From JAFEDN01 sp963832945 (GTDB taxonomy: Bacteria > Pseudomonadota > Gammaproteobacteria > Coxiellales > Coxiellaceae), in assembly GCA_963832945.1 (NCBI GenBank), contig CAWHVV010000010.1, positions 682,001 through 746,000 on the forward strand: a stretch of DNA of 64,000 nt, in the 5' to 3' direction. The notes beneath the pieces were generated by a model. It saw nothing but the letters and a program-made list of their open reading frames with translations, made no database searches and had not been told where the DNA came from. Positions 1 through 7,793 of this stretch are shown here, in pieces. A program made the translations under genes and the position numbers. How positions within the stretch are numbered: position 1 is the first letter of the stretch; each line of letters starts with the position of its first letter.

Positions 1-441
1 GAAGGCATTGTTCCTGGCGGCGGCGTTGCATTGATTCGTGCGTTGCGCGCACTGAAGAAAATTGACGTTGCCAACCACGACCAGCAGGTAGGTGTCGATA
101 TTTTACGCCGCGCAATGGCAACGCCATTGCGTCAAATCGTTGCCAATGCCGGCGAGGAACCCGCGGTGATTTTAGCCAAAGTGGAAAGCAACAATAGCGA
201 AAGCTATGGTTACAATGCCGCGACCGGTGAATTTGGCGACATGATTGAGATGGGTATTCTCGATCCCACCAAAGTCACCCGTACTGCATTACAAAATGCG
301 GTATCGATTGCCGGCCTAATGATCACCACCGAATGCATGATTACTGATGTGCCAAAAGAAGACGCACATAATCATGGCGGCGAAGGCGGCGGTGGCATGG
401 GCGGTATGGGAGGCATGGGTGGAATGGGCGGCATGATGTAA
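1..441 (+). CDS. groEL: Chaperonin GroEL, C-terminal part (5' end outside window)
   Basis: The frame is open from base 1 and ends with TAA at 439-441. The first residues EGIVPGGGVAL match the conserved GroEL segment before the C-terminal equatorial domain. Further on are the family stretch AVILAKVE, the segment YGYNAATGEFGDMIEMGILDP, and a C-terminal tail of repeated Gly-Gly-Met that projects into the chaperonin cavity. GroEL forms the 14-subunit ATP-dependent folding chamber with GroES in the cytoplasm. About three quarters of the protein lies upstream. A strong hairpin terminator follows 35 bases after the stop, so the gene ends its transcript here. Identification is secure. Confidence 0.98.
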   Translation, partial: EGIVPGGGVALIRALRALKKIDVANHDQQVGVDILRRAMATPLRQIVANAGEEPAVILAKVESNNSESYGYNAATGEFGDMIEMGILDPTKVTRTALQNAVSIAGLMITTECMITDVPKEDAHNHGGEGGGGMGGMGGMGGMGGMM

Positions 442-476
442 TTCTGCTATTCAGAACCTGTCTTTTACGCAAAAAA

Positions 477-502
477 CCCCGCCATCCGGCGGGGTTTTTT
501 TT
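477..502 (+). terminator. Rho-independent terminator of groEL
   Basis: A 7-bp stem CCCCGCC (477-483) / GGCGGGG (488-494) with a 4-base loop is followed by eight T (495-502). It sits directly after groEL. An almost identical copy with part of its upstream flank recurs at 1375-1420. Confidence 0.93.
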
Positions 503-531
503 AGATGAACCCAGCAGGGTAATTTGTCTGG

Positions 532-909
532 TTATGCTTTGAAAACGATTAATTGCAAATCTTTAATCATTTTATAGTGCTTCCGGTTACCACTGACTAA
601 ATCAGCATTCCGCTCGATAGCAGTGGCGGCAATAATAGCGTCATTAGTCCTAATTCCATCTCTTAAACTATATTCTTCTATATAAATAGCAGCGCGATGG
701 CCAATATTTTCATTCAAAGGAATGACTGTAAAATGACAATCGCTCAAAAAACTTTTAATTTGCTTGTGTAGAATTTTTTTTGGGGCGCATTGGAGTAACT
801 CCATATAAGTAATAACAGAGATTTCACGAACTTCAGTTTTATCAATAATTTCCGCAGCGTTGGCATTTCCTCTTTGCAGCCAAATCAGTATATCCGTGTC
901 AAATATCAC
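532..909 (-). CDS. PIN-domain toxin (VapC-like ribonuclease)
   Basis: The open frame could start upstream, but the protein-like part begins at a GTG at 909-907 that overlaps the antitoxin stop (899-901), exactly as in the related pair at 6.6-7.2 kb. This gives 125 residues. The start reads VIFDTDILIW, with the two N-terminal acidic residues of the PIN active site. A central YMELLQ supplies the conserved Glu, and RTNDAIIAATA carries the later acidic residue. PIN toxins are Mg-dependent RNases held inactive by the paired antitoxin. Residues 48-172 of the longer frame are the real protein; the preceding part is antitoxin read out of frame. The RNA target is unknown. Confidence 0.85.
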   Translation of the reverse strand: MIFDTDILIWLQRGNANAAEIIDKTEVREISVITYMELLQCAPKKILHKQIKSFLSDCHFTVIPLNENIGHRAAIYIEEYSLRDGIRTNDAIIAATAIERNADLVSGNRKHYKMIKDLQLIVFKA

Positions 910-1138
910 TGTAGCGATCTCCACGCAGCTTCGCCATGATATCTTCCACAGAGTTTTTTTCGTCCGACAGCATACCAAAAAATGGATGCTGTTTAACTGA
1001 GCGCATTTTTTTCTTCCGAATAGGCACGATAACCGCCTTTTCTTTACCATGATACAGGATCACCACTTCCTCGTTGCGATTTAACGCATTTAGCACATCA
1101 CGCATACGGTACCTCAAATCAACAATGTTCGCACGCAT
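899..1138 (-). CDS. Phd/YefM-type antitoxin of the PIN toxin
   Basis: This protein of 79 residues starts at ATG 1138, five bases after an AAGGAG ribosome binding site; a GTG two codons upstream is less well placed. The N-terminal part, with RYRMRDVLNALNRNEEVVIL and KEKAVIVPI, has the Phd/YefM fold pattern of one helix, a hairpin and a strand. The acidic/basic C-terminal part would wrap the toxin. It overlaps the toxin gene by 11 bases, so the pair is translationally coupled. The C-terminus resembles that of the antitoxin at 6598 (FGM-SD-N pattern), so the two pairs look like diverged paralogues. A palindrome just upstream is a likely autoregulatory operator. Confidence 0.82.
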   Translation of the reverse strand: MRANIVDLRYRMRDVLNALNRNEEVVILYHGKEKAVIVPIRKKKMRSVKQHPFFGMLSDEKNSVEDIMAKLRGDRYSDI

Positions 1139-1154
1139 AAACACTCCTTAAAAA

Positions 1155-1172
1155 GTATATTTATAAGTATAC
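1155..1172. promoter_or_regulatory. Probable operator of the PIN toxin-antitoxin pair
   Basis: An 18-bp near-perfect inverted repeat, GTATAYTTATAARTATAC, lies 17 bases upstream of the antitoxin ATG and includes -10-like bases. Phd-type antitoxins usually repress their own promoter through such sites. Apart from this operator and the duplicated terminator, I see no gene in 1145-1510. Confidence 0.5.
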
Positions 1173-1374
1173 ATTTATCTATTTTCCGTAGCAAACGGCA
1201 AAATTGCAGGCACATCCACTGCGGATAGTTGTCAGGCGCCCAAGATCTGCGCAAAGAACCCCGCATCCACTGACAGCAACTCTGTCGCCGATTATCATCA
1301 TATTCGGCAACTCCGCCACCGATTTTAGAAGAAAATCCGTCACACTAACTATAATAACCGTCGATTATTAAACT

Positions 1375-1420
1375 GTCTTTTATTTTACGCGAAAACCCCG
1401 CCATCCGGCGGGGTTTTTTT
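1375..1420 (+). repeat. Second copy of the groEL terminator region
   Basis: The hairpin CCCCGCC (1396-1402) / GGCGGGG (1407-1413) plus seven T repeats the groEL terminator, and the match extends upstream through GTCTTTTA and TTTTACGC. The two copies bracket the PIN toxin-antitoxin pair. It should work as a terminator on the + strand, but no + strand gene runs into it. It looks like the far end of an insertion that duplicated the groEL 3' flank. Confidence 0.8.
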
Positions 1421-1445
1421 AAAATTTTTTCAAGCTCTTATGCTC

Positions 1446-1488
1446 TTACATTTTGATCGTCTTTATTCTATAATACCTATTATAGGTA
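1446..1488 (+). promoter_or_regulatory. Promoter and operator of the Phd/RelE pair
   Basis: A perfect -10 TATAAT lies at 1469-1474, with a weak -35 (TTACAT, 1446-1451) 17 bases away. Overlapping the -10 is a perfect inverted repeat, TACCTAT-T-ATAGGTA (1474-1488). A palindrome on the -10 of a toxin-antitoxin operon is the standard place for self-repression. Confidence 0.6.
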
Positions 1489-1510
1489 ATCTACGTAATC
1501 CGAGGTTTTT

Positions 1511-1741
1511 ATGAAAGCAACTGCGACTGAATTAAACAAGCATCCGGGTAAATACCTTAATCAGGCGATTAAAGAACCGGTAATCATTGAAAGAGCAGGC
1601 CATCCAGTGGTCGTCATGATTTCTTATGAACGGTATTTGACGCTAGAGGATGCGTACTGGGGAGAGTTAGCCAGTCTCGCCGACAAAGACAAGTCCCTGG
1701 GGGTTAAAAAGAGCATGGATTTTCTGCTAGGCGATGAGTAA
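1511..1741 (+). CDS. Phd/YefM-family antitoxin
   Basis: This protein of 76 residues begins MKATATELNKHPGKYLNQA, the usual Phd/YefM opening. Then come PVIIERAGHPVVVMISYERY, the dimer-forming strand and helix, and a short tail that would cover the toxin. The GAGG at 1502-1505 is the ribosome binding site. Its stop codon TAA shares one base with the toxin ATG (TAATG at 1739-1743), so translation is coupled. It should neutralise the RelE-like partner and repress the palindromic promoter upstream. Identification is good at family level. Confidence 0.88.
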   Translation: MKATATELNKHPGKYLNQAIKEPVIIERAGHPVVVMISYERYLTLEDAYWGELASLADKDKSLGVKKSMDFLLGDE

Positions 1742-2019
1742 TGCCAAAGCTTGACCTCAAGCCCAGAGCCAAAAAATTCCTTGAATCCTTACCGCCAAAG
1801 CATAAAAGGCAAGTCAAAGATCACATTTTATCGTTGGCAGATAACCCCACGCCTCACGACGCCAAAAAACTGATAGGGTATGAAAATTATCTAAGAACTG
1901 ACATTGGCGAGTATCGTATTATTTATCGCTATGAGCCAAACCCGAATACTATTGTTGTCGTGTTAGTGGGAAAACGCAACGGCGATGAAGTTTATCGGAT
2001 CGCCAAAAGGCTTTTATAA
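1741..2019 (+). CDS. RelE/ParE-family toxin
   Basis: At 92 residues it has the normal RelE size. The N-terminal helices (KPRAKKFLESLPPKHKRQVKDHI) are followed by the family signature KKLIGYENYLRTDIGEYRIIYRY and the strand TIVVVLVGKRN, with C-terminal basic residues. RelE toxins cut mRNA in the ribosomal A site; ParE relatives instead poison gyrase, and the sequence alone does not separate the two. The GEYRIIYRY core is more typical of the RelE/mRNase branch. It is translationally coupled to the antitoxin before it. Confidence 0.87.
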   Translation: MPKLDLKPRAKKFLESLPPKHKRQVKDHILSLADNPTPHDAKKLIGYENYLRTDIGEYRIIYRYEPNPNTIVVVLVGKRNGDEVYRIAKRLL

Positions 2020-2053
2020 ACATTGCAAAAAAATTTTCTGCCACGAAGTTTCG

Positions 2054-3355
2054 TCATGATATACTCAACGATAGGGTATTTTTTTTTACGGAAACTGCAT
2101 TATCTGCATTATCACAGGATCGTCTTCTTTTACGCCATTCTTCAGACAACAAAACCGCGGAGGTTTTACCCAAATTACCAGTACTATTGGATTTTATTAG
2201 CCTGTTTTGCGGCAAATGTGGCTTTATCACTATATTAGGGGAAGGATTATTATTCTCTTTTTTAGCATCTCTGACTCGAATGATAGCAGGTTCAGGTTCA
2301 GGTTTTATTTTTATGACTTTCTTCGGTTTTATCCAGTGATAAAATATTCGAGCTAAACGAGAGACTAAACCGTCACCGCCGGCGCTCATTTCAGGCACTT
2401 TCTTTTCTTTTTTAAAATCACTGGCTATTTTTTGTGGAGCAGAAGATCTTTTAGGCTGCAGCCAATTATAAAATATTCTAGCTAAACGATATACCAAACC
2501 GCCACCCTGGGTACTCATTTCAGCGGCTGTTACTTCCCGTTGCGGATTACTTGCTATTTTTTGTTGATGCTTTTCATCTTTGATAACTTTATCTTTCTTG
2601 ACATCGAGAGAAGGAGCGCTCGCCAATTTATGTTCTTCATATATGACTGCTATAGTATTATTCTTTTTAGCACGATTTTTAGCTTTTTTTAAAATATTGA
2701 TAATAACTTCGTGTTCTTTGCTATTTTTTAAATCTGGATAAACTTTCTCTACAGTTTTTAAAATTTTATTGGCTGCAGTCTTATCCCCAATAAAGCGAGC
2801 AGCTACTAATTGGTTCATCAAATAATTTATTCCTTCAATTTTCAATTTGATATCACTTTTTGACAGTTTATTCCATATCCTCTTAGCAGAATTTATATTT
2901 TTTTCTTCATTCTCAAGCTTTAGGCGTAATTGAAGCAAATCGAATAAAACTGTGGATAATCCATCATCTGGCCCGAGTTTATTTTCTTGTATAAATTTAA
3001 CTATTTGAGATTCATCTTGAGGATTATTACTGATATATTTTACAAAATTTAATTGATCTAATTTTTTTATTTTATCCTTTAAAAAACTATCAATTTCATC
3101 TAATGGTGGCCGTTTATCACTCTCAGACCTTAGCATGAGATCAACAACACATTGAATCAAACCCAAATTTTTAGCACCAGGAGATCCTGGCGGAAATGTC
3201 AGATTACTCAATAAATCATCTTTAAAGATTGCACCCAGAGAAAAAACATCGGCAGAAGGTTCAAATTTAAGTGACGAATAATTAATAGGGTATGTTTTGC
3301 GTATTTTTCTCAATAGGACTTTCCAATATATCCTTAAACTCAGATAAAGGGACAC
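2054..3355 (-). pseudogene. Protein-kinase-like protein, C-terminal part (out of frame with kinase domain)
   Basis: The frame continues the kinase gene at 3361. Its start region carries the kinase C-lobe element PSADVFSLGAIF and KRPPLDEIDSFL, which belong after the APE motif of the upstream frame. The remainder is helical and ends in two tandem ~45-residue units, each with an LARIFY-W--PK core preceded by MS-GG-GLV (about 2310-2560). The two parts are separated by an 11-T run (3366-3376); one added base there would join them. The extreme C-terminus is Ser-rich and basic. A eukaryote-like kinase with such a tail would fit a secreted effector, but that is inference. Base composition is much more AT-rich than in the neighbouring housekeeping genes. 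Confidence 0.72.
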
Positions 3356-3360
3356 CTCTT

Positions 3361-4559
3361 CTAAATTTTTTTTTTTAATTTATCTACTTCCTCTTGGTTA
3401 ATTTTAACTTTAAGAGGAGCAACTTTTTCATCAAAATAATAAAGATTTAAATTATTATTATCATATATATAAACAAATGAATTTTTATATTTCTCTCCTG
3501 TTACGTTATCCAATTTATTTTCAGAATAGATAGGAAAAAATCTCGATCTCATCACTTCCGGCGCACAATACCCATAAGTAATCGTTGGATGTGTTTCTTC
3601 ACTATCTATTAATTTTGCACCATCATAATCGATCAATGTAACATTTCCATGTTCATCCACTAAAATATTGAACGGCTTTAAATCTAAATGGATAGATCCT
3701 TTTCCATGAAATTCTTTGACGGCTTTAATTATTTTATGCATCATTTTTAAATAATGCCGATAATGCTGTAAAGTATCCTTTGGTGTTAATCGATCATTCC
3801 TCTTTTTTTCCAAGTATTTTTGATTATAGGAATTAAGAGCAATATTTAAATTCTCTCCACCATAAGGCATTATCTGAATTAATTTAATGCATTCTTCCGA
3901 TTTGCTATCCTGATTTTCCTTTTTACTAGAACTTTTTAAAACACAAAAATAGAGACTGTCTGGGTTAGGGTGAAATTTAATCAACTTATTGATAATCTTA
4001 TTGATATCATTGTCGAGATGAGCATTGCTCATGTTTTTAAAAACAGTTATTCTTGTCACATAAGGCTTTTTATCCTTTTCATCCATTGCAAATGGCTGGA
4101 ATCGTTTATCCTTTTTCGATATCAATGCTAATAAATCTAAGAAAAATGGTTTTATTATGTTTTCATTCCATATGTCTGGGTTGATTCCATATTTATTGCG
4201 TAAGCTTTCTTTTGTTACATCTACTTTTAAAATTGATCCATCATTTAATACGGCTCTGCATGCGAGATGATCTCCTTCTTCAAAAATATACAATTCTCCG
4301 GGATTTGGTTTCCGGTCTTCTGTCACTACACACAATTTGTAATTCAAACGAATTTTTCTTGTTTTCTTAACTCTAGAACTTGTACCTTCCCCTATCCGGT
4401 CAATTTTTTGATATGTTTGGCGACGGTCGATGTCAAGGCCGATGAGATCAGCATTGACTACGTCGTCTTGTAGACGTAGCCCTGAGATTTGCTTTTTGCC
4501 TGGAATTTTTTGAAAGTAATTATCCCCGATCTGGATGATAGATCCCTTAGAGGTATAGA
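3361..4559 (-). pseudogene. Protein-kinase-like catalytic domain (5' end cut by insertion sequence, 3' end frameshifted)
   Basis: The frame holds the catalytic loop HLDLKPFNILVDEHGN, then LIDYDGA (a DFG variant, DYD) and CAPEVM (APE motif), so the Asp, Lys and Asn expected in the loop and the metal-binding Asp are present. A Gly-rich segment IGEGTSSRVKK is upstream. Past the APE motif is an insert, VYIYDNNNLNLYYFDEKV, like modules seen in the giant protein at 39.4-53.4 kb. The frame runs on to 4701, but everything above 4568 belongs to the inserted element, so the real gene resumes at 6352-6435. The 3' frame is lost in the 11-T run at 3366-3376. As assembled it cannot make the whole protein. 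Confidence 0.75.
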
Positions 4560-4582
4560 CCTTGCCCCTGGCCTGGTGAAAA

Positions 4583-5887
4583 TCATCCAGTAGAAACAAA
4601 TAATTCTTGGTACGCTTTTTGTTCCAATATTTTTGGAAAACGAAACGCTGAAATTCTTTTCGCCTGAACTGATTTTCCAATATTTTTTTTATGCCATTCA
4701 ATTATAGTTTTTGTTTTTACTGATTCCATTGCATTTTTAATCACATCTATTGTTGTTTTTGAGACGCAAGCTGCCAGAGATAATAACAATCCAGTAAAAC
4801 CATTTTTTGCCTGTTGTTTTTCAATATTTTTCTGCTTCCCAAATAATGATTCAATAATTTCACTGCTACCTAACAAACGTTCTTTTGGTTTTGCATAAGA
4901 TGATTCTTTTTCAACAAGCGCGATCATTTTCTGATTAAATATATCTGCATGATCTGAAAGTTTTAATTCTTCCAGTACTCTTTGCAAGTCAAGATGAGCA
5001 TTTGTATATAAACCATTATTTCTAACGAAATTTTCTGTGCACGAAACAGCACACATCATATTTCTCCATCTGCTTATTGCAAATCTATATTCATTCACCC
5101 AGACAAATTTCTCACGTATTTTTTTCGATGTATTTTTATTTTCTAACAGAAGAATTATATGACTACTCCAATTTATCAATGTTTCAATATTCATATATCG
5201 TGATTTTGATTTTTGGTTTGGTGGAGATAAGTAGGCTAACTCTGTTTGCTGAAGATGATTTTTTGTCGACTGGCATAGTTTAATAAACGCTTTCCATACT
5301 TCACAATGTTCTAATATATTTTTTAATAAAGTAGCCAGTGCGTGCTTTATGTCGTAAATATAACGCGTGTTTTGATGCTCAGCACAAAAACGATTAATGC
5401 CGGATTTTATGTCAGTGCCTTTATCTGCAACAATTTCCGCTGGGATACCTGTTTTTTTAGCGGTTGCATTTAATTGCTCATATACCTTTTCGCCATTAGA
5501 TTTCGTCACCGGAATAAGCTCGATTGGTTCAACATCCTCGTATCTCAAAGATCTACCAATAGGTAAATCGGATAAACGAATACCTAATATGACCAGGCAT
5601 TTTTCTTCTCCAATTTGCACTGAATGATCAATGATCCATATCCAATCATCCGCTTTTATTTTTGCCCTATTCAATTTGTAATAACCTAATCGCATCAACC
5701 ACAGACGACCTGAATACCAGGAGGGTATTGACATGTCTACGCCAAAAATACGGGCGCTAATTTCAATGGCACGACAGCTTGCGCGAAGTCCAATCGCTGT
5801 CATCACAAGAGATATAAAATAAAAGATTTGTATCGCAGAATAATGATGGTAAAATAAATTATTCCGACTGTTTACTAATGCCGTCAT
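4583..5887 (-). CDS. DDE-type transposase (orfB of the insertion sequence)
   Basis: The frame has 434 residues. The core reads WIWIIDHSVQIG (first Asp), then PAEIVADKGTDIKSGI (second Asp) with HALATLLKNIL after it, and a late SSEIIESLFGKQKN that can supply the catalytic Glu. This order and spacing suit a DDE transposase. The frame is open upstream of its first ATG (5887) as far as the 9-A run shared with orfA, so the natural product is probably an orfA-orfB fusion made by -1 frameshifting. The stop lies inside the left inverted repeat. Function is inferred from residues, position and terminal repeats. Confidence 0.8.
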   Translation of the reverse strand: MTALVNSRNNLFYHHYSAIQIFYFISLVMTAIGLRASCRAIEISARIFGVDMSIPSWYSGRLWLMRLGYYKLNRAKIKADDWIWIIDHSVQIGEEKCLVILGIRLSDLPIGRSLRYEDVEPIELIPVTKSNGEKVYEQLNATAKKTGIPAEIVADKGTDIKSGINRFCAEHQNTRYIYDIKHALATLLKNILEHCEVWKAFIKLCQSTKNHLQQTELAYLSPPNQKSKSRYMNIETLINWSSHIILLLENKNTSKKIREKFVWVNEYRFAISRWRNMMCAVSCTENFVRNNGLYTNAHLDLQRVLEELKLSDHADIFNQKMIALVEKESSYAKPKERLLGSSEIIESLFGKQKNIEKQQAKNGFTGLLLSLAACVSKTTIDVIKNAMESVKTKTIIEWHKKNIGKSVQAKRISAFRFPKILEQKAYQELFVSTG

Positions 5888-5928
5888 CTTTCTGTTGCTT
5901 TCATTTTCAATGAATGCTGTCGCGCTGT

Positions 5929-6174
5929 CTAATTTTTCAGTAATTTTTTTTTACCAGCTTCAGATTTTTTAATATCATCTTGTAATTGCTTATTTTGTGC
6001 TTTTAATTCCTTTAATCGAGACTTTAATTCTGCTTTACTTGTTTCCAAAAATTCAATGCGTTTCTTCTGGCTTCGAATATCCAGCATGGCTTGTTTACAT
6101 TTTTCTTTCCATTTATCCCGGCTATGTTTAAAAAACACAGTGAGCTTTTTAACCGGGCTTTTAAAATTTTCCAT
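5929..6174 (-). CDS. Coiled-coil N-terminal frame of the transposase (orfA)
   Basis: This protein of 81 residues starts at ATG 6174, nine bases after AAGGAA; an earlier in-frame ATG at 6207 lacks a binding site. It is highly charged, with SRDKWKEKC followed by heptad-like RIEFLETSKAELKSRLKELKAQ, so a coiled coil is expected. It ends KKKLLKN just after a run of nine A on the coding strand (5944-5952). A -1 slip there leads directly into the transposase frame, giving KKKK-ITEKLDSATAFIE and onward. It is probably the N-terminal part of the full transposase. Confidence 0.72.
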   Translation of the reverse strand: MENFKSPVKKLTVFFKHSRDKWKEKCKQAMLDIRSQKKRIEFLETSKAELKSRLKELKAQNKQLQDDIKKSEAGKKKLLKN

Positions 6175-6351
6175 AATTAAATATTCCTTTTGAATTACCC
6201 AATACATAGTAATGCAAAAGATACTAATTTAAAATAAGAAAAAACGGAACAACAAATTTTATTGAGATAGGATCGAATTTTTAAAGAATAAAATTTGAAC
6301 CAATTTTTCTGTAGGTTATCGGGCAATTCATGGGTGATTTTCACCAGGCCA

Positions 6352-6435
6352 CCTTGCCCCCATCCTCATAATGAACTGCGTGCATCCCTTTTTTATATTT
6401 TTTCCCCATATGGTGACTTTAACGTCTTTACTCAT
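6352..6435 (-). pseudogene. 5' end of the interrupted protein-kinase gene
   Basis: Taking out the insertion sequence and one copy of the 9-bp duplication joins this stretch to 4559 in the kinase frame. The joined text reads MGKKYKKGMHAVHYEDGGKV and runs on without a stop. An ATG further up (6435-6433), preceded by TAGGTAGG, would give a longer start, MSKDVKVTIWGKK, if one A were added to a six-A run (about 6403-6408). This is my reconstruction. It explains why no convincing kinase start exists next to the element. Confidence 0.6.
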
Positions 6436-6555
6436 ATACCTACCTAATATTCGTTCTTTTTCATTATAACTGTTCAACATTAAGTAATGTATTAAATGCA
6501 CTCCCTATGATGGTTCATCGAACCTAACCAGTAGGTTGTCTTTAGCTTTAATTTG

Positions 6556-6577
6556 GTGTACAATTAATCGTGTACAC
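6556..6577. promoter_or_regulatory. Probable operator of the second Phd/PIN pair
   Basis: Inverted repeat GTGTAC (6556-6561) / GTACAC (6572-6577), 21 bases upstream of the antitoxin ATG. AAAAAGGA at 6583-6590 is the ribosome binding site. This is the expected location of a self-repression site. Confidence 0.5.
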
Positions 6578-6597
6578 ATATTAAAAAGGATCTGGTT

Positions 6598-6837
6598 ATG
6601 AAAACAACTATCCGCAAACTTCGAAATTCAATGAAGCAAATATTAGGAGCTGTACAGCATGGAGAAGAAGTCATTATTTATTTGCGAAAACAGGCTATTG
6701 CCAAAATCGTCCCCATTCAAAAACCCAGACAGGCTGATAAAGATTATGGTTTCGGCATGTGGAGTGATCAGGAGAATATGAGTGACGTTCCCGGTTATCT
6801 ACGAAAATTAAGAAAAGGACGCCGGCATGATATTTGA
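6598..6837 (+). CDS. Phd/YefM-type antitoxin of the second PIN toxin
   Basis: This protein of 79 residues starts MKTTIRKLRNSMKQILGAVQ, followed by GEEVIIYLRKQAIAKIVPI, the Phd-type DNA-binding dimer part, and then a basic tail (GYLRKLRKGRRHDI). It overlaps the toxin gene by 11 bases, the same overlap as in the pair at 0.5-1.1 kb. The DYGFGMWSDQEN stretch matches the FFGMLSDEKN of that antitoxin, which supports common descent. It should bind and inactivate the PIN toxin and repress the operon. Confidence 0.85.
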   Translation: MKTTIRKLRNSMKQILGAVQHGEEVIIYLRKQAIAKIVPIQKPRQADKDYGFGMWSDQENMSDVPGYLRKLRKGRRHDI

Positions 6838-7207
6838 TACCGATGTGTTAATCTGGTATTTTCGAGGAAATAATAAAGCCAAAGAGAGTTTAAATAACAC
6901 CGCTGAAATCGCCATCAGCGCAATCTCCCTAATGGAACTGATTCAGGGCATCAGGAATAAGCAGGAATTATATACGCTACATAAATTTCTGTTATCCAAT
7001 GCGATTCGCGTATATTACGTTAGCGAAGAAATAAATTTGCATGCTATTCATTTGCTCGAAGGACACACCCTCTCAGACGGAATTGAATTAGCCGATGCGC
7101 TAATAGCTGCCACTTCCCTACATTACGGTGAAAAAATCTTAACTGCAAATGTTAAACATTATCGCTGCTTACCCAATTTAGAATTACAGAAATTTGTTCC
7201 TGACTAA
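6827..7207 (+). CDS. PIN-domain toxin (VapC-like ribonuclease)
   Basis: This protein of 126 residues opens MIFDTDVLIWYFRGN, with the first PIN acidic residues. LMELIQG carries the conserved Glu, and GIELADALIAATS the C-terminal acidic pair. The last strand region LTANVKHY is typical of VapC proteins (ltaN-kHf). It is paralogous to the toxin at 532-909 but clearly diverged. The ATG start is unambiguous here and was used to place the GTG start of the first toxin. It should cut structured RNA when freed from its antitoxin; the target cannot be told from sequence. Confidence 0.9.
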   Translation: MIFDTDVLIWYFRGNNKAKESLNNTAEIAISAISLMELIQGIRNKQELYTLHKFLLSNAIRVYYVSEEINLHAIHLLEGHTLSDGIELADALIAATSLHYGEKILTANVKHYRCLPNLELQKFVPD

Positions 7208-7297
7208 AATTTATCCATAATCCTGCGGCAAAAATTGCAGATTTGAACTATATTTAAACGAGAAGAAAAAGGGTATTCCGCAAAACAGGAAGATAAA

Positions 7298-7792
7298 GTG
7301 AAAAAGAGGATTTACGGATTAGCAGGCATTCTGGCCGCCCTGGCGGGCGGTTCTCCGGCGTATGGTATCGGCGTTTACTTCAATATGATCATTAATTTTA
7401 TTCCCAATCCGGCTTCCTGTGAATATTTTATTAATTCCGGGGCATTATTTATGGCCGTTAATCCCGGCCTGCCCGACACAATCACCGGAGGCGGCAAAAC
7501 ACGGGCGCTGGTTAACTCCAATTCAACCATCGCGGTACTGAATGCGCGGCCAGGCTATACGGTCCTGGTGCTGGCCCTGGATCAGGAAATCTTTTGCTCA
7601 GCCATGTGCGCGCTCACTCAGGCTAACTGTCAACGGCAATGCGCATTTGCCGTGCGTAATTTTTACAGTGTGCAAAAACCCACTTACGCCGTACCGAATG
7701 GCGCCGTATTTATTCGCTGCCCCACGCTCAATATGTCCAAATATCCCTATTATCCAAGCGATCCTTATACTAAATTTCCCTATACCCGATAA
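7298..7792 (+). CDS. Secreted cysteine-containing protein of unknown function
   Basis: It starts at GTG 7298, seven bases after AGGA. The first 23 residues (MKKR basic start, LAGILAALAGG core, PAYG) form a signal peptide. The mature part has six Cys: one near residue 41, a cluster C100, C104, C111, C115, and C141. They could form disulfides in the periplasm or outside. The C-terminus is rich in Tyr and Pro (SKYPYYPSDPYTKFPYTR). It follows the toxin-antitoxin pair on the same strand and converges on the pabC-like gene, two bases beyond its stop. I do not recognise the family. Confidence 0.6.
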   Translation: MKKRIYGLAGILAALAGGSPAYGIGVYFNMIINFIPNPASCEYFINSGALFMAVNPGLPDTITGGGKTRALVNSNSTIAVLNARPGYTVLVLALDQEIFCSAMCALTQANCQRQCAFAVRNFYSVQKPTYAVPNGAVFIRCPTLNMSKYPYYPSDPYTKFPYTR

Positions 7793-7793
7793 T

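Larger units (their letters stand above)
4569..6351 (-). mobile_element. Insertion sequence with 17-bp terminal inverted repeats
   Basis: The left end (4569-4585) reads TGGCCTGGTGAAAATCA and the right end (6335-6351) is its exact reverse complement. Both are flanked by CCTTGCCCC (4560-4568 and 6352-6360), a probable 9-bp target duplication. The element is 1783 bp and carries two open frames, a coiled-coil orfA and a DDE-type orfB, separated by a -1 shift at a 9-A run. It sits inside the kinase gene. I do not assign an IS family. Confidence 0.85.

Noticed and set aside
910..1050. N-terminal extension of the first PIN toxin
   Set aside because: It is the antitoxin coding region in another frame; the GTG at 909 matches the start of the paralogous toxin.
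2023..2238. + strand hydrophobic frame after the RelE toxin
   Set aside because: It overlaps the kinase 3' end on the other strand and has no ribosome binding site.
4560..4701. Start of the kinase at 4701 inside the transposase gene
   Set aside because: The sequence above 4568 belongs to the inserted element, including its inverted repeat; the real 5' part is at 6352-6435.
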